A stretch of 64,000 nucleotides of DNA from Vibrio casei. Lineage in GTDB: Bacteria > Pseudomonadota > Gammaproteobacteria > Enterobacterales > Vibrionaceae. Where the stretch lies: assembly GCF_002218025.2 (NCBI RefSeq), contig NZ_AP018680.1, forward strand, positions 1,860,001 to 1,924,000. The letters are read 5' to 3'. Position numbers and translations under genes: made by a program. The notes beneath the pieces are model-generated. The model did not search any database. It saw nothing but the letters and a program-made list of their open reading frames with translations, and had not been told where the DNA came from. Positions within the stretch are counted from its first letter, which is position 1, and each line of letters begins with the position of its first letter. This document shows, in pieces, positions 38,178-49,493 of the stretch.

Positions 38178-38202
38178 AAAAGCACCCTAATTGAGTGCTT
38201 TT
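38178..38202 (-). terminator. terminator after ligA
   Basis: Perfect 8-bp stem AAAAGCAC / GTGCTTTT with a 9-nt loop, followed on the minus strand by TTTTGCTC. Confidence 0.82.
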
Positions 38203-38251
38203 GTTAAAATTAATTTGAATTTACTTCTTTTTTATTTATTGAAATAAAGTA

Positions 38252-40326
<2,075 letters not shown>

Positions 40327-40342
40327 AGACAAAATCTGTAAA

Positions 40343-41305
40343 TTAACCCTCACCCTTGGTCCGTGCGGCAAAATCCCTAATTTGTTGGCGGTAAGCGGAT
40401 AACCGATCTGGCGTCATTAAGTTTCGTTTATCATCCAAAACATTCGCACCAAGATCATCAGCAATCTGTTGAGCGGTTCTTAGCATTAGCTTAAAGTTTT
40501 GATCTGGCTCTCCGAAACATGGCAAAGCCATGAAAAATGAAATGCCCTTAGTTTGAAAAGTATCAGGATTATCATGCGCTAATGTGCCTGGATGCATCAT
40601 ATTAGCGACACTAAATAAAACCTTACCGGTTCCCGAAATATCAGTATGACGATGAAATATATCCATTGCTCCATACACTAAACCATTTTGTTTCATGCTA
40701 TCAAACAACGGCGTACCAACAAATTCAGTGTTTCCAGCGGCATGAACATGAAACACGATAACATCCGTCTCATTCACATTGTCACTTTCACCTGTTGATG
40801 GCTCTGGCGCTTTCTTCATTGAAGACCGTTCTGTCAAACCCTGCTCTATTGAATGATGTTCTTTTTCTGGTTGTTGTGTTGGATTTTTTTCTCGTTCATC
40901 CTGCTCTTGTTCAAATTCTGTGTCCGTTATTGGCTCCGATAACGGAGTGGTATCTAATACCGAATCAGTTTGCTCAAATGCAGGCGTTACGTCTTCGACA
41001 CTTTCATCAATCGCTGAAAATTTATTCTTATTTGAAAATGGAATATCAGAATTACCAAAAAGAGGATCATTATCTTCTACCGCATCATCCGTAGTAAAAC
41101 CGGGCTCTTTTCGTTCTACTGTCTCACTAGAAGATGCTGTAATGCTTTCATCCGTCGGTTGTTTTAATTCTGGTTCCATTTTTTTTAATGGTTTATCCGC
41201 AAATTTAGCTTTGCTTTCTTTTTTACTCGTCCAGATTCCATGCACTAGCAAACCGACAATCGCCAATCCACCTACAATAATGAGTACTAGTCGCAATTCC
41301 TGCAT
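40343..41305 (-). CDS. zipA: cell division protein ZipA
   Basis: Bitopic inner-membrane protein (320 aa) that tethers FtsZ to the division site. The N-terminal helix (about 4-24, LRLVLIIVGGLAIVGLLVHGI) is followed by a basic patch (KKESKAKFADKPLKK) and a long acidic Glu/Asp/Thr/Gln-rich linker (about 45-175). The C-terminal FtsZ-binding domain starts at VIVFHVHAAGNTEFVGTPLF and includes LFSVANMMHPGTL. E. coli ZipA is 328 aa. The linker here is acidic rather than Pro/Gln-rich. It is divergent from cysZ, as in E. coli. Confidence 0.93.
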   Translation of the reverse strand: MQELRLVLIIVGGLAIVGLLVHGIWTSKKESKAKFADKPLKKMEPELKQPTDESITASSSETVERKEPGFTTDDAVEDNDPLFGNSDIPFSNKNKFSAIDESVEDVTPAFEQTDSVLDTTPLSEPITDTEFEQEQDEREKNPTQQPEKEHHSIEQGLTERSSMKKAPEPSTGESDNVNETDVIVFHVHAAGNTEFVGTPLFDSMKQNGLVYGAMDIFHRHTDISGTGKVLFSVANMMHPGTLAHDNPDTFQTKGISFFMALPCFGEPDQNFKLMLRTAQQIADDLGANVLDDKRNLMTPDRLSAYRQQIRDFAARTKGEG

Positions 41306-41643
41306 TGGTCACTCTCAACTATTAATAAATTATTTAAAACCATTTCCCAATACCGGCTTGGGTATCAATGCTATCAAGGTGTTTTCTATTCTTGTTAGTA
41401 AAAAATAGCATAATCAATATGGTGATATAAAACTGTGGGTTACTTTACCAAAACTTTATATGTCTTTTGAACCAAAAAATGTCAGTATTAGTACATCTTG
41501 TCATCATAAACTAGATTTAATCTACGATTTATATCTAATTAACGCCAATTTAACATGATGTAATAGATTACACGCTTTTCTTCTTTTTCTATAACAGTAG
41601 AATAACGCTTAATCTTCCCCCCCTAAAATATAATGGAGAGATC
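41306..41643. other. 338-bp zipA-cysZ divergent gap
   Basis: AT-rich and without a supported ORF. The cysZ ribosome site (GGAGAG) is at its right end. A CysB site would be expected here on functional grounds, but CysB consensus is too loose for me to call one. Confidence 0.4.
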
Positions 41644-42405
41644 ATGTCACCCCATCCTTATTCATCATCCGTCTCATCACAGAAAAGCGGCTTTGGATAC
41701 TTTATCTATGGCGCACAGCTGTGTTTAAAACCAGGAATACGGCGTTTTGTCATTTTGCCATTACTCACCAACATCATTTTATTTGGCGGATCACTCTACT
41801 ATTTATACAGTAACCTTAGTGTTTGGCTTGAAAACTGGCTTGGAACCATCCCAGATATATTTTCATGGCTTTCGTATTTATTGTTTCCATTACTTGGGAT
41901 AACTATCATTGCAACGTTTAGTTACTTTTTTAGCACCGTTGCTAATTGGATAGCCGCCCCTTTTAATGGATTACTGGCTGAAAAACTCGAAATACTACTT
42001 ATTGGGCAAGGGCCACAGGACCAATCCTTATTCTCATTAATTAAAGACACGCCTAGGATACTGCATCGTGAATGGATAAAATTGGTTTATTACTTACCAA
42101 AAGCACTTGGCTTATTCATTATTCTTCTCATTCCTGCCCTGGGGCAAACATTAGGACCAATCTTGTGGTTCACATTTTCAGCATGGATGATGGCAATCCA
42201 ATATTGTGATTATCCTTTTGATAATCATAAAGTAACCTTCCAAAAAATGAAGAATGACTTGAAAGCTGATAAACTCAGGGCTTACAGCTTTGGTGGCAGC
42301 GTTGCCGTTTTTACCATGATCCCTATCGTGAACTTATTTATTATGCCTATCGCCGTTTGTGGAGCAACGGCAATGTGGGTTGAGCGATATAAATCACATA
42401 ATTAA
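41644..42405 (+). CDS. cysZ: sulfate transporter CysZ
   Basis: Inner-membrane sulfate uptake protein (253 aa, the same as E. coli) feeding cysteine synthesis. Hydrophobic segments lie at about 34-52, 75-95, 150-180 and 215-240. Family motifs include SGFGYFIYGAQLCLKPGIRRFVI (given as two parts in the family: SGFGYFIYGA and CLKPGIRRF), NWIAAPFNGLLAEKLE and YCDYPFDNHKVTF. The start follows GGAGAGATC. It precedes cysK, with a repeat element and a small upstream ORF between them. Confidence 0.93.
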   Translation: MSPHPYSSSVSSQKSGFGYFIYGAQLCLKPGIRRFVILPLLTNIILFGGSLYYLYSNLSVWLENWLGTIPDIFSWLSYLLFPLLGITIIATFSYFFSTVANWIAAPFNGLLAEKLEILLIGQGPQDQSLFSLIKDTPRILHREWIKLVYYLPKALGLFIILLIPALGQTLGPILWFTFSAWMMAIQYCDYPFDNHKVTFQKMKNDLKADKLRAYSFGGSVAVFTMIPIVNLFIMPIAVCGATAMWVERYKSHN

Positions 42406-42417
42406 ATTGCTGCTATC

Positions 42418-42583
42418 TATACCCAAGTAACTTCATGGCGTGAGTTTCAGCAAGAATAAAACAAACTTTATGTTGCGTCAGATTGATTTGAAAGACGCTT
42501 ACATTCCTTCACCAATCTTCCTTACCTAAAGATTTGGATGATAGCTCTGATTGAATTCTGCATCTTAAAGTCACTTGGGTATA
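42418..42583. repeat. MITE-like intergenic repeat with TATACCCAAGT terminal inverted repeats
   Basis: A 166-bp element bounded by TATACCCAAGTAACTT (left) and AAGTCACTTGGGTATA (right), which are inverted copies with one mismatch in 16. It has no coding capacity. Elements with TATACCCAAGT...ACTTGGGTATA ends are scattered through Vibrio, Aliivibrio and Photobacterium genomes as I recall them. No second copy is seen in this window. It lies between cysZ and cysK. Confidence 0.75.
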
Positions 42584-42704
42584 AAATGTAAAAAAGACTT
42601 TTTGATGCGCCTTACCTCAAATAATGCGCATCTCTTTTGTTCTGACAACATTTTCCCCATATCTTATAACCATTTATTCCTTTCACCTAAATAGGAGGGG
42701 ATTT

Positions 42705-42764
42705 ATGCTTTTAATATCGTATTTATTTCTTACTCTACCGTGTAATGAAGGAACATCAACATGA
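42705..42764 (+). CDS. 19-codon upstream ORF overlapping the cysK start (putative leader peptide)
   Basis: ATG 42705 is preceded by AGGAGGGG (42693-42700), the strongest Shine-Dalgarno seen near this locus, at ideal spacing. The peptide is [19 protein letters not shown]. Its TGA stop (42762-42764) overlaps the cysK ATG (42761-42763) as ATGA, so cysK translation would be coupled to it. It has one Cys codon (13) in front of the cysteine synthase gene. I know of no described leader here. A conserved-SD short ORF with no function is the alternative. Confidence 0.55.
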   Translation: MLLISYLFLTLPCNEGTST

Positions 42765-43729
42765 CAAAAATTTACGAAGATAACTCACAAACCATTGGTA
42801 ATACGCCACTTGTCCGTTTAAATCGTGTAAGTAAAGGTAATGTGCTTGCTAAAATCGAAGCGCGTAATCCAAGCTTCAGCGTTAAATGTCGTATTGGTGC
42901 CAACATGGTATGGGAAGCAGAAAAAGCAGGTCTACTCAAGCCTGGTGTTGAACTCGTTGAACCAACCAGCGGTAACACGGGTATCGCTCTTGCTTATGTA
43001 GCAGCGGCTCGCGGTTACAAGCTGACACTTACGATGCCCGAGTCAATGAGCCTTGAACGCCGTAAACTTCTTAAAGCGTTAGGGGCAAATCTAGAGTTAA
43101 CCGAAGCGGCAAAAGGCATGAAAGGGGCAATCGCAAAAGCAGAAGAAATTGTCGCAAGTAATCCAAATAAATACCTATTACTTCAACAATTCAATAATCC
43201 AGCGAATCCAGCCATTCATGAAAAAACAACCGGACCTGAAATTTGGGATGCCACAGATGGCCAAGTTGATGTATTTGTATCGGGCGTAGGTACCGGTGGT
43301 ACATTAACAGGGACAAGCCGCTATTTTAAACAGACGAAAGGCAAAGCGGTCACTATTGTCGCGGTAGAACCTGCAGAGTCTCCGGTTATCGCTCAAGCGC
43401 TTGCTGGTGAAGAAATCAAGCCTTCTCCACACAAAATACAAGGCATTGGCGCAGGATTTATTCCAGGAAATCTAGATTTAGAACTCATTGATAAAGTTAT
43501 TTCTGTTACATCTGACGAAGCAATAGAAATGGCTCGTCGACTCATGGAAGAAGAAGGTATTTTAGCTGGAATTTCATCTGGGGCAGCCGTTGTAGCAGCA
43601 AATAAAATAGCTGAACTTGCTGAATTTTCAGGTAAAACAATCGTTACCGTACTGCCAAGTTCTGGTGAGCGTTATTTAAGCACCGCTCTATTTTCAGGCA
43701 TATTTACCGAGAAAGAGAACGAGCAATAA
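42761..43729 (+). CDS. cysK: cysteine synthase A (O-acetylserine sulfhydrylase)
   Basis: PLP enzyme forming cysteine from O-acetylserine and sulfide (322 aa; E. coli 323). Lys42 in [11 protein letters not shown] binds PLP. The substrate loop is [11 protein letters not shown] and the phosphate-binding loop GTGGTLTG. The C-terminal region ends [11 protein letters not shown]. It is the CysK rather than CysM type by length and by the SFSVK motif. Its own ribosome site (AAGGA) lies inside the preceding small ORF, and the start is fused as ATGA to that ORF's stop. Confidence 0.96.
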   Translation: MTKIYEDNSQTIGNTPLVRLNRVSKGNVLAKIEARNPSFSVKCRIGANMVWEAEKAGLLKPGVELVEPTSGNTGIALAYVAAARGYKLTLTMPESMSLERRKLLKALGANLELTEAAKGMKGAIAKAEEIVASNPNKYLLLQQFNNPANPAIHEKTTGPEIWDATDGQVDVFVSGVGTGGTLTGTSRYFKQTKGKAVTIVAVEPAESPVIAQALAGEEIKPSPHKIQGIGAGFIPGNLDLELIDKVISVTSDEAIEMARRLMEEEGILAGISSGAAVVAANKIAELAEFSGKTIVTVLPSSGERYLSTALFSGIFTEKENEQ

Positions 43730-43755
43730 AACGGGTTCAAATCAATTTTTCTCTT

Positions 43756-43782
43756 AAAAAAGCTCCTTATTGGGGCTTTTTT
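43756..43782 (+). terminator. terminator after cysK
   Basis: AAAAAAGCTCC / GGGGCTTTTTT stem with one G-T mismatch and a 5-nt loop, followed by GTTG; the T run is part of the stem. The following 237 bp to ptsH contains the pts promoter region and no supported ORF. Confidence 0.85.
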
Positions 43783-44019
43783 GTTGATCCTCAACACGCC
43801 TTTAGTGATAATCAGGATGTTTTATTTTAAGCTTCGAAATAAAGAAGCCTATAAAAACGTCAATTGACAGTTTTATAGAAAATAAATAATCACAACGGTG
43901 ATGGCTGAAAACAAAGTATTCGCACTTATTATTTGTTGACTAGCGAAGCAACAGATAAGAAGGTAAGCTAAACTGATTTCAGTTTCTAACAAAAAAGCAA
44001 ATTAATCGGGGTAACACAC

Positions 44020-44277
44020 ATGTATCAGAAGCAAGTAGAAATCACTGCAGAAAATGGTCTTCACACTCGTCCTGCAGCGCAATTTGTTAAAGAAGCTAAA
44101 GCATTCGATGCTGACATCACGGTGACTTCAAATGGTAAAAGCGCAAGCGCTAAGAGTCTTTTCAAACTTCAAACTCTTGGTCTAGTAAAAGGTACTGTTG
44201 TCACTATTTCTGCTGAAGGCGCTCAAGCTGAAGCAGCCGTTGACCACTTAGTAGCTCTAATGGATGAGCTACACTAA
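44020..44277 (+). CDS. ptsH: phosphocarrier protein HPr
   Basis: Carries phosphate from enzyme I to PTS IIA domains (85 aa). His15 in [12 protein letters not shown] is the phosphorylation site; Ser46 (SAKSLFKLQ) is the position of the regulatory serine in Gram-positives. The start follows GGGGTAAC. First gene of ptsHI-crr, 59 bp before ptsI. Confidence 0.98.
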   Translation: MYQKQVEITAENGLHTRPAAQFVKEAKAFDADITVTSNGKSASAKSLFKLQTLGLVKGTVVTISAEGAQAEAAVDHLVALMDELH

Positions 44278-44336
44278 TCACAATCGTGATTAGTTGTATT
44301 TTTACTTTTTACATTTGAACAAATTAAGGTAAGGCT

Positions 44337-46061
44337 ATGATTTCTGGAATTCTAGCATCTCCTGGTATTGCTTTTGGTAAAGCACTACTTCTTCAAGAAG
44401 ATGACATTGTCCTAAATAAAACACCTATTTCGGACAGTCAAATTGAAGCAGAAATAAAATGCTTCTTTGATGCTCGTAATAAATCTTCTGAGCAATTAGA
44501 AGGTATAAAACAAAAAGCACTTGAGACCTTTGGTGAAGAAAAAGAAGCCATCTTCGAAGGTCACATTATGCTGCTTGAAGATGAAGAGCTAGAGGAAGAA
44601 ATTTTAGCCCTCATCAAATCAGACAAAATGTCTGCTGACTTTGCTATCTACACTGTGATCGAAGAACAGGCTGTAGCACTTGAGTCACTTGATGATGATT
44701 ACCTGAAAGAACGAGCTACTGATATTCGTGATATCGGTAGCCGTTTTGTAAAAAATGCCCTAGGTATTAACATTGTATCTTTAAGCGCTATCAACGAAGA
44801 AGTCATTCTCGTTGCTAATGACTTAACACCATCCGAAACTGCTCAAATCAATTTAGATTATGTTCTAGGTTTTGCTTGTGACATCGGTGGTCGTACTTCT
44901 CACACTTCAATCATGGCTCGTTCTCTGGAACTTCCGGCTATTGTTGGTACTAACGACATCACCAAAAAAGTGAAGAATGGCGACATTTTGATCTTAGATG
45001 CAATCAATAACAAAATTGTTATTAACCCTTCTGAAGCGGAATTAGCTCAAGCGAAACAAATTCGTGACACTTTCTTTGCTGAAAAAGAAGAGCTAGCGAA
45101 ATTAAAAGACCTTCCTGCAATTACAACCGATGGGCACCACGTTGAAGTATGTGGCAACATTGGTACAGTGAAAGACTGTGATGGCATCAATCGCAATGGC
45201 GGTGAAGGTGTAGGTTTATACCGCACTGAGTTCTTGTTCATGGATCGCGATGCGCTTCCGACTGAAGAAGAACAATATAAAGCCTATACCTATGTTGCAA
45301 AAGCAATGGGCGAGAATTCTGTGATTATCCGGACTATGGATATCGGTGGTGATAAAGACCTCCCTTACATGGATCTCCCAAAAGAGATGAATCCTTTCTT
45401 AGGTTGGCGTGCAATTCGCATTAGCCTAGATCGTCGTGATATCTTAAAAGATCAACTACGTGGTATTCTACGCGCATCAGCACATGGTAAGCTACGTATC
45501 ATGTTCCCGATGATCATTTCAGTTGAAGAAATTCGTGAACTGAAAGCAGCAATTGAAGAATATAAAGCTGAACTTCGTGCTGAAGAGCTCGCATTTGATG
45601 AAAACATCGAAATAGGTGTAATGGTTGAAACTCCAGCAGCAGCAGCAATAGCACACCATCTCGCGAAAGAAGTTTCATTCTTTAGTATTGGTACTAACGA
45701 CTTAACTCAGTATACTCTTGCTGTTGACCGTGGTAATGAGCTAATTTCTCACCTATATAACCCGTTATCTCCTGCTGTACTAACAGTAATCAAGCAAGTT
45801 ATTGATGCTTCTCATAAAGAAGGGAAATGGACTGGTATGTGTGGCGAGCTTGCTGGCGACGAACGTGCTACCCTACTACTACTTGGCATGGGGTTAGACG
45901 AGTTCAGCATGAGTGGCATATCTATCCCACGAGTGAAGAAAATTATTCGTAATTCAAATTTCGCAGAAGTAAAAGCAATGGCGGATGAAGCCCTAGCGAT
46001 GGCGACTGCGGCAGAAATTGAAGCTTGCGTTGATAAATTTATCGCAGAAAAATCGAATTAA
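44337..46061 (+). CDS. ptsI: PTS enzyme I
   Basis: Phosphoenolpyruvate-protein phosphotransferase (574 aa; E. coli 575) that starts the PTS relay. The phospho-His189 is in [15 protein letters not shown]. The HPr-binding helical domain lies at about 22-145. The C-terminal PEP-binding barrel has FRTEFLFM-like [30 protein letters not shown] and the conserved Cys in GMCGELAGD. Start ATG 44337 follows TAAGG. Its product phosphorylates HPr, which serves Crr and, through it, NagE. Confidence 0.98.
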   Translation: MISGILASPGIAFGKALLLQEDDIVLNKTPISDSQIEAEIKCFFDARNKSSEQLEGIKQKALETFGEEKEAIFEGHIMLLEDEELEEEILALIKSDKMSADFAIYTVIEEQAVALESLDDDYLKERATDIRDIGSRFVKNALGINIVSLSAINEEVILVANDLTPSETAQINLDYVLGFACDIGGRTSHTSIMARSLELPAIVGTNDITKKVKNGDILILDAINNKIVINPSEAELAQAKQIRDTFFAEKEELAKLKDLPAITTDGHHVEVCGNIGTVKDCDGINRNGGEGVGLYRTEFLFMDRDALPTEEEQYKAYTYVAKAMGENSVIIRTMDIGGDKDLPYMDLPKEMNPFLGWRAIRISLDRRDILKDQLRGILRASAHGKLRIMFPMIISVEEIRELKAAIEEYKAELRAEELAFDENIEIGVMVETPAAAAIAHHLAKEVSFFSIGTNDLTQYTLAVDRGNELISHLYNPLSPAVLTVIKQVIDASHKEGKWTGMCGELAGDERATLLLLGMGLDEFSMSGISIPRVKKIIRNSNFAEVKAMADEALAMATAAEIEACVDKFIAEKSN

Positions 46062-46111
46062 TAATATAATCTTTAACTAAAGATAAAAAAATAACTGCTT
46101 AGGAGCACAAC

Positions 46112-46621
46112 ATGGGTCTGTTCGACAAACTTAAGAAGCTAGTATCTGACGACACAGCTGATGCAGGCGCGATTGAAATCATCGCACCACTTTCTGGTGA
46201 AATTGTAAACATCGAAGATGTGCCTGATGTAGTATTCGCAGAGAAAATCGTTGGTGATGGTATTGCTATTAAGCCGAATGGCGACAAAATGGTTGCGCCA
46301 GTAAACGGTACAATTGGTAAAATCTTTGAAACTAACCATGCTTTTTCTATCGAATCTGACGATGGCATTGAACTATTTGTCCACTTCGGTATCGATACGG
46401 TTGAACTTAAAGGTGAAGGCTTTACCCGTATCGCGGAAGAAGGACAAACTGTTAAAGCTGGCGATACAGTAATCGAGTTCGATCTTGCATACTTACAAGA
46501 GAATGCAAAATCAACATTGACGCCTGTTGTTATCTCTAACATGGACGAAATTAAAGAGCTTAATAAGCTTTCTGGTAACGTTGTTGTTGGTGAAACTCCC
46601 GTTATCCGTATCACTAAGTAA
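46112..46621 (+). CDS. crr: PTS glucose-specific IIA component (EIIA-Glc)
   Basis: Soluble IIA (169 aa, the same as E. coli) that phosphorylates glucose-type IIB domains, and which by its phosphorylation state stimulates adenylate cyclase or blocks non-PTS permeases. His76 and phospho-His91 ([11 protein letters not shown]) are present, and the N-terminal amphipathic [14 protein letters not shown] is the membrane/MalK-contact segment. It starts after AGGAGC, 50 bp after ptsI. It is the obvious phosphate donor for the IIA-less NagE in this window. Confidence 0.98.
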   Translation: MGLFDKLKKLVSDDTADAGAIEIIAPLSGEIVNIEDVPDVVFAEKIVGDGIAIKPNGDKMVAPVNGTIGKIFETNHAFSIESDDGIELFVHFGIDTVELKGEGFTRIAEEGQTVKAGDTVIEFDLAYLQENAKSTLTPVVISNMDEIKELNKLSGNVVVGETPVIRITK

Positions 46622-46641
46622 TAACTTAGTTACCGATAATA

Positions 46642-46667
46642 AAAACGCTGCTCTTGAGCAGCGTTTT
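46642..46667 (+). terminator. terminator of ptsHI-crr
   Basis: Perfect 12-bp stem AAAACGCTGCTC / GAGCAGCGTTTT with a 2-nt loop, extended by TTT. Confidence 0.92.
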
Positions 46668-46748
46668 TTTATATCTCGACAGAAATAAATTCAGCACTAA
46701 ACCAGATTCAGGTACCTTTTAGTTTTCCAAATCTGGTTCAATATTTCT

Positions 46749-47651
46749 TTATGCAATAGATAATTCAGATAGCATTTGAGCCGAAGGGGCAAAGAAATAC
46801 GCACCAGTTATGGCTGTGGTAAATCTCAGTAATGTATCTGTTTTGCCATCCGTTTCACCATACATACTATTGAGTAGCACTTTAAAGTTATGTAAGCGGT
46901 TACAATAAGCAATAAAGAATAAGCCATGGTCACCCGATACTGAACCATATGGCAGGCTATGACGTACCATTTTCAGTCCTTTACCATCCTCTTTAATATC
47001 CACACGTCCCACATGAGAAGTGGGAGGTACATCATCTAACTCAATTGAATCAGGCTTAGTACGCCCAATCACTTTTTCTTGTGCGGAGACAGATAGTCGA
47101 TTCCAAGCTGGAAGGTCATGAATAAAACGCTGCACCATAACATAGCTCCCACCTGCAAATTCACCATCAGGAATTATCGCGACATCATATCTCCCATTAC
47201 CTTCAGGATTTTCAGTGCCATCAATAAAGTCAGTCATGTCTCGAGCATCTAAGTAACGATAACCATAAGTCTCATCAATAACGTCCACATCGTCAGAAAT
47301 CTCAATCATCAATTTACGTAATAAGTAAAAGTGCAAATCATGACGTGTCGAATGGCAATGCAGCAGCACATCAACATTTGTAGCTGGCGCAGTAAAATAA
47401 CCACCACCAAGCTCAACAAAAGGAGCCAATTCTTCTGGAATAGGCTGATTGGTTTTCACCCAAAACTGATGTGTAAATGCCACCGATAACACTAAGTTAG
47501 CCCCCGCTTGTTGCTGATTTAATTCACTAACAAGTTGTGGCAACGCTTTAATATGTTGAAGCACCTTCTCATGATTTGAATGTATCTTGAATAAGCAATA
47601 TAAGCCAAAAGGGTTTGCTTCTGGTGTAATAGCCGATTGAGGATGTGACAT
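46749..47651 (-). CDS. Dyp-type haem peroxidase (YfeX-like)
   Basis: DyP-type peroxidase (300 aa; E. coli YfeX 299), a cytoplasmic haem enzyme acting on porphyrinogens or dyes with peroxide. The GxxDG signature appears as DFIDGTENPEG with Asp144; its first Gly is Asp here. His213 (PPTSHVGRVDIK) is the proximal haem ligand equivalent and Arg230 (KMVRHSLPYG) the distal Arg. ATG 47651 follows AAGGAAG; the frame extends six codons upstream. The DUF2919 gene lies 47 bp upstream on the same strand; yfeX and yfeZ are also clustered in E. coli. Confidence 0.88.
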   Translation of the reverse strand: MSHPQSAITPEANPFGLYCLFKIHSNHEKVLQHIKALPQLVSELNQQQAGANLVLSVAFTHQFWVKTNQPIPEELAPFVELGGGYFTAPATNVDVLLHCHSTRHDLHFYLLRKLMIEISDDVDVIDETYGYRYLDARDMTDFIDGTENPEGNGRYDVAIIPDGEFAGGSYVMVQRFIHDLPAWNRLSVSAQEKVIGRTKPDSIELDDVPPTSHVGRVDIKEDGKGLKMVRHSLPYGSVSGDHGLFFIAYCNRLHNFKVLLNSMYGETDGKTDTLLRFTTAITGAYFFAPSAQMLSELSIA

Positions 47652-47698
47652 TAATACTTCCTTATTCATTTCTAATTTAATATTCTAATGACGAATGC

Positions 47699-48157
47699 TT
47701 ACGTCATATTTGGCGTAATAAAGGTGTCTTTAGCTCTCGTTGATTGAAGCAAAAAAATGCAAAACCAACCCAACCCAAGCAAAGTCAATGCATCACTCCA
47801 GTTAAACATCCAGCGGGTTTCTGATAAATGATAAAACGTCGCTATAAGCTGCATCACAACCATAAATACTGTATAAATCCGTCCCCAAGATACGACCTTA
47901 TTTAACCACTGACGTTCTGGCGTTCTAAGAGAAACAGACCAAACTAATATGATTATCGGAAAGCCTAAAGCTAGACCAAGATACAGCGTGTTATTCACTG
48001 GATAAATAATAGATAACAAGCGCGTCCCGACATCTCGACTCGCACCTGCAATAACAAAAACAACCCAGGCCTTAGCTAAGAGCAACCAGCCTAGGTACAG
48101 CCACACAGAAGGTTTTAAATATCCATTTTTATCATATTCTTCGATAGCGTAACGCAA
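47699..48157 (-). CDS. DUF2919 (YfeZ-like) inner-membrane protein
   Basis: A 152-aa protein with four predicted helices (about 18-40, 55-75, 90-110 and 120-140). The N-terminus MRYAIEEYDKNGYLKPSVWL and VSLRTPERQW match my memory of DUF2919/YfeZ. No function is known. It is upstream of the DyP peroxidase gene, likely one transcript, and divergent from the DUF2956 gene. Confidence 0.7.
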   Translation of the reverse strand: MRYAIEEYDKNGYLKPSVWLYLGWLLLAKAWVVFVIAGASRDVGTRLLSIIYPVNNTLYLGLALGFPIIILVWSVSLRTPERQWLNKVVSWGRIYTVFMVVMQLIATFYHLSETRWMFNWSDALTLLGLGWFCIFLLQSTRAKDTFITPNMT

Positions 48158-48267
48158 TGCTCACCCTTCTTCTGTGTTACTTTTCACTGAACGACTATGT
48201 TAACCTAGTCGTAATGATTATATTCAAATAATCGCCCTACTTTATCAAACTCGGTCGTATAAAAACC

Positions 48268-48606
48268 ATGAAATCACAAAAAAATACGGTTTCACCACAA
48301 ACTCAACAAGAAGCACTCTCGATAGCAAAAGCAACCCAAAAACCGGCTCAAACTAAAGAACAAACCAAATTGATTGCTCAAGGAATCGAAAAGGGTATCA
48401 GCCTGTATAAAAAACAACAAAAAGAGAAGCAGCGTGATGCAGATAAATTACGGAAAAAACAAATGAAATCGATAAATCATTTAGATAATCAACAAGAGGA
48501 TTCAAGCAAACCTCCACAAGATATAAAACGATCTAAACTGCCTTGGGCGCTACTAGCAATAAGCTGGATCGGGTTTACTTTATATCTAACAATGCAGAAT
48601 AACTAG
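48268..48606 (+). CDS. DUF2956 family membrane-anchored protein
   Basis: A 112-aa protein, highly charged and Gln/Lys-rich in residues 1-85 (SPQTQQEALSIAKATQKP, KKQQKEKQRDADKLRKKQ, likely helical or coiled), with one C-terminal membrane helix (about 91-108, LPWALLAISWIGFTLYL). That makes it tail-anchored with the soluble part probably cytoplasmic. It belongs to DUF2956, a Vibrio/Shewanella family with no known role. Its stop shares a CTAG with the stop of the convergent gene. Confidence 0.7.
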   Translation: MKSQKNTVSPQTQQEALSIAKATQKPAQTKEQTKLIAQGIEKGISLYKKQQKEKQRDADKLRKKQMKSINHLDNQQEDSSKPPQDIKRSKLPWALLAISWIGFTLYLTMQNN

Positions 48607-48884
48607 AGACCAAGATATTGAGCAATGTCAGATTGCCATTTATTCAACACGTTAACATCAAAAGGCCCCCAATCTTTGACACTATAATAACCATCATTAT
48701 GACGACGGCCATCTTGAATAAAAGACAGATTAATCCCAATAGCAGGTAAAGCTTTAAGGACATCTTGAATCGTTCTTCTTGGCCACCCTGTTAATTCAAT
48801 AAGTTTAGGGACATTAGGCCGTTCTGAATGTTGAATTAATAATGCGATATACAGTCGCCTAGCAAAAACGGGGCTTAGTTTCAC
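48603..48884 (-). CDS. small winged helix-turn-helix protein
   Basis: A 93-aa protein with an N-terminal helix-turn-helix: LYIALLIQHSERPNVPKLIELTGWPRRTIQDVLKALPAIG reads as helix, helix and recognition helix (about 28-48, shown as KLIELTGWPRRTIQDVLKAL). A wing-like IQDGRRHNDGYYSV and a C-terminal helix follow. It is likely a DNA-binding protein seen near dapE in Vibrio; targets are unknown. Start ATG 48884. It converges on the DUF2956 gene with stops sharing CTAG at 48603-48606. The 251 bp upstream (48885-49135) holds a 7-bp inverted repeat CTAAGTG/CACTTAG near 48923-48951. Confidence 0.6.
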   Translation of the reverse strand: MKLSPVFARRLYIALLIQHSERPNVPKLIELTGWPRRTIQDVLKALPAIGINLSFIQDGRRHNDGYYSVKDWGPFDVNVLNKWQSDIAQYLGL

Positions 48885-49135
48885 CGAGCGCTCCTTAGTC
48901 TTATATAAATTAACGGATTACGCTAAGTGAATAAAAATTTATGCCACTTAGGTTTGCATATTATCTACATAAATGTCTTTGACCATATTGAGTAGGATCA
49001 AAATCAAAGTATCCTTTTTAACAGTATCCGGTTTATCTCATTCAACGAATTGTGTACGATTCAAAAGTCTAGGCTCTTCACGTGCTAATCTCTATGGACT
49101 CAATAAAATCAAGATAATCAAAAAAGGATCGAATA

Positions 49136-49480
49136 ATGCTCACCATGTATGGCATTCCAAATTGTGACACCATAAAGAAAGCAAAAAAATGGCTTGAAGC
49201 GGAAGGTATTGAATACCAATTTCACGATTATCGTAAAGATGGTATTAATGAAGCACTGGTCAGTACTTTTTTTAACAAATTTGATTGGGAAATGGTGTTA
49301 AATAGACGAGGAACCACTTTTCGGCAACTCACCGATGAACAAAAATTAAATATAAACGAAAAAACTGCACTTGCATTGTTAACAGAGCAGCCAGCCATGA
49401 TTAAGCGTCCTATTTTACTAAGTGATACTGTCGCTTTAATTGGATTTAAAGCAGCTCAATACGAAGAATTTTTAAAATAA
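49136..49480 (+). CDS. yffB: ArsC/Spx-family thioredoxin-fold protein YffB
   Basis: A 114-aa thioredoxin-fold protein (E. coli YffB 118) of the ArsC/Spx group. The single active-site-type Cys10 is in [18 protein letters not shown], and [15 protein letters not shown] supplies the cis-Pro region. It has been proposed as a glutathione-dependent thiol reductase; the substrate is unknown. It lies 13 bp before dapE, an arrangement conserved in enterics. The ribosome site AAAGGATCG precedes ATG 49136. Confidence 0.9.
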   Translation: MLTMYGIPNCDTIKKAKKWLEAEGIEYQFHDYRKDGINEALVSTFFNKFDWEMVLNRRGTTFRQLTDEQKLNINEKTALALLTEQPAMIKRPILLSDTVALIGFKAAQYEEFLK

Positions 49481-49493
49481 GGAAATTACACGG

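Noticed and set aside
43901..43939. 12-codon frame upstream of ptsH as a possible leader peptide
   Set aside because: Unlike the cysK uORF it has no Shine-Dalgarno and does not overlap or couple to ptsH.
48973..49167. 64-codon frame upstream of yffB
   Set aside because: No ribosome site, overlaps yffB out of frame, and the translation looks random (Ser/Lys/Leu-rich).
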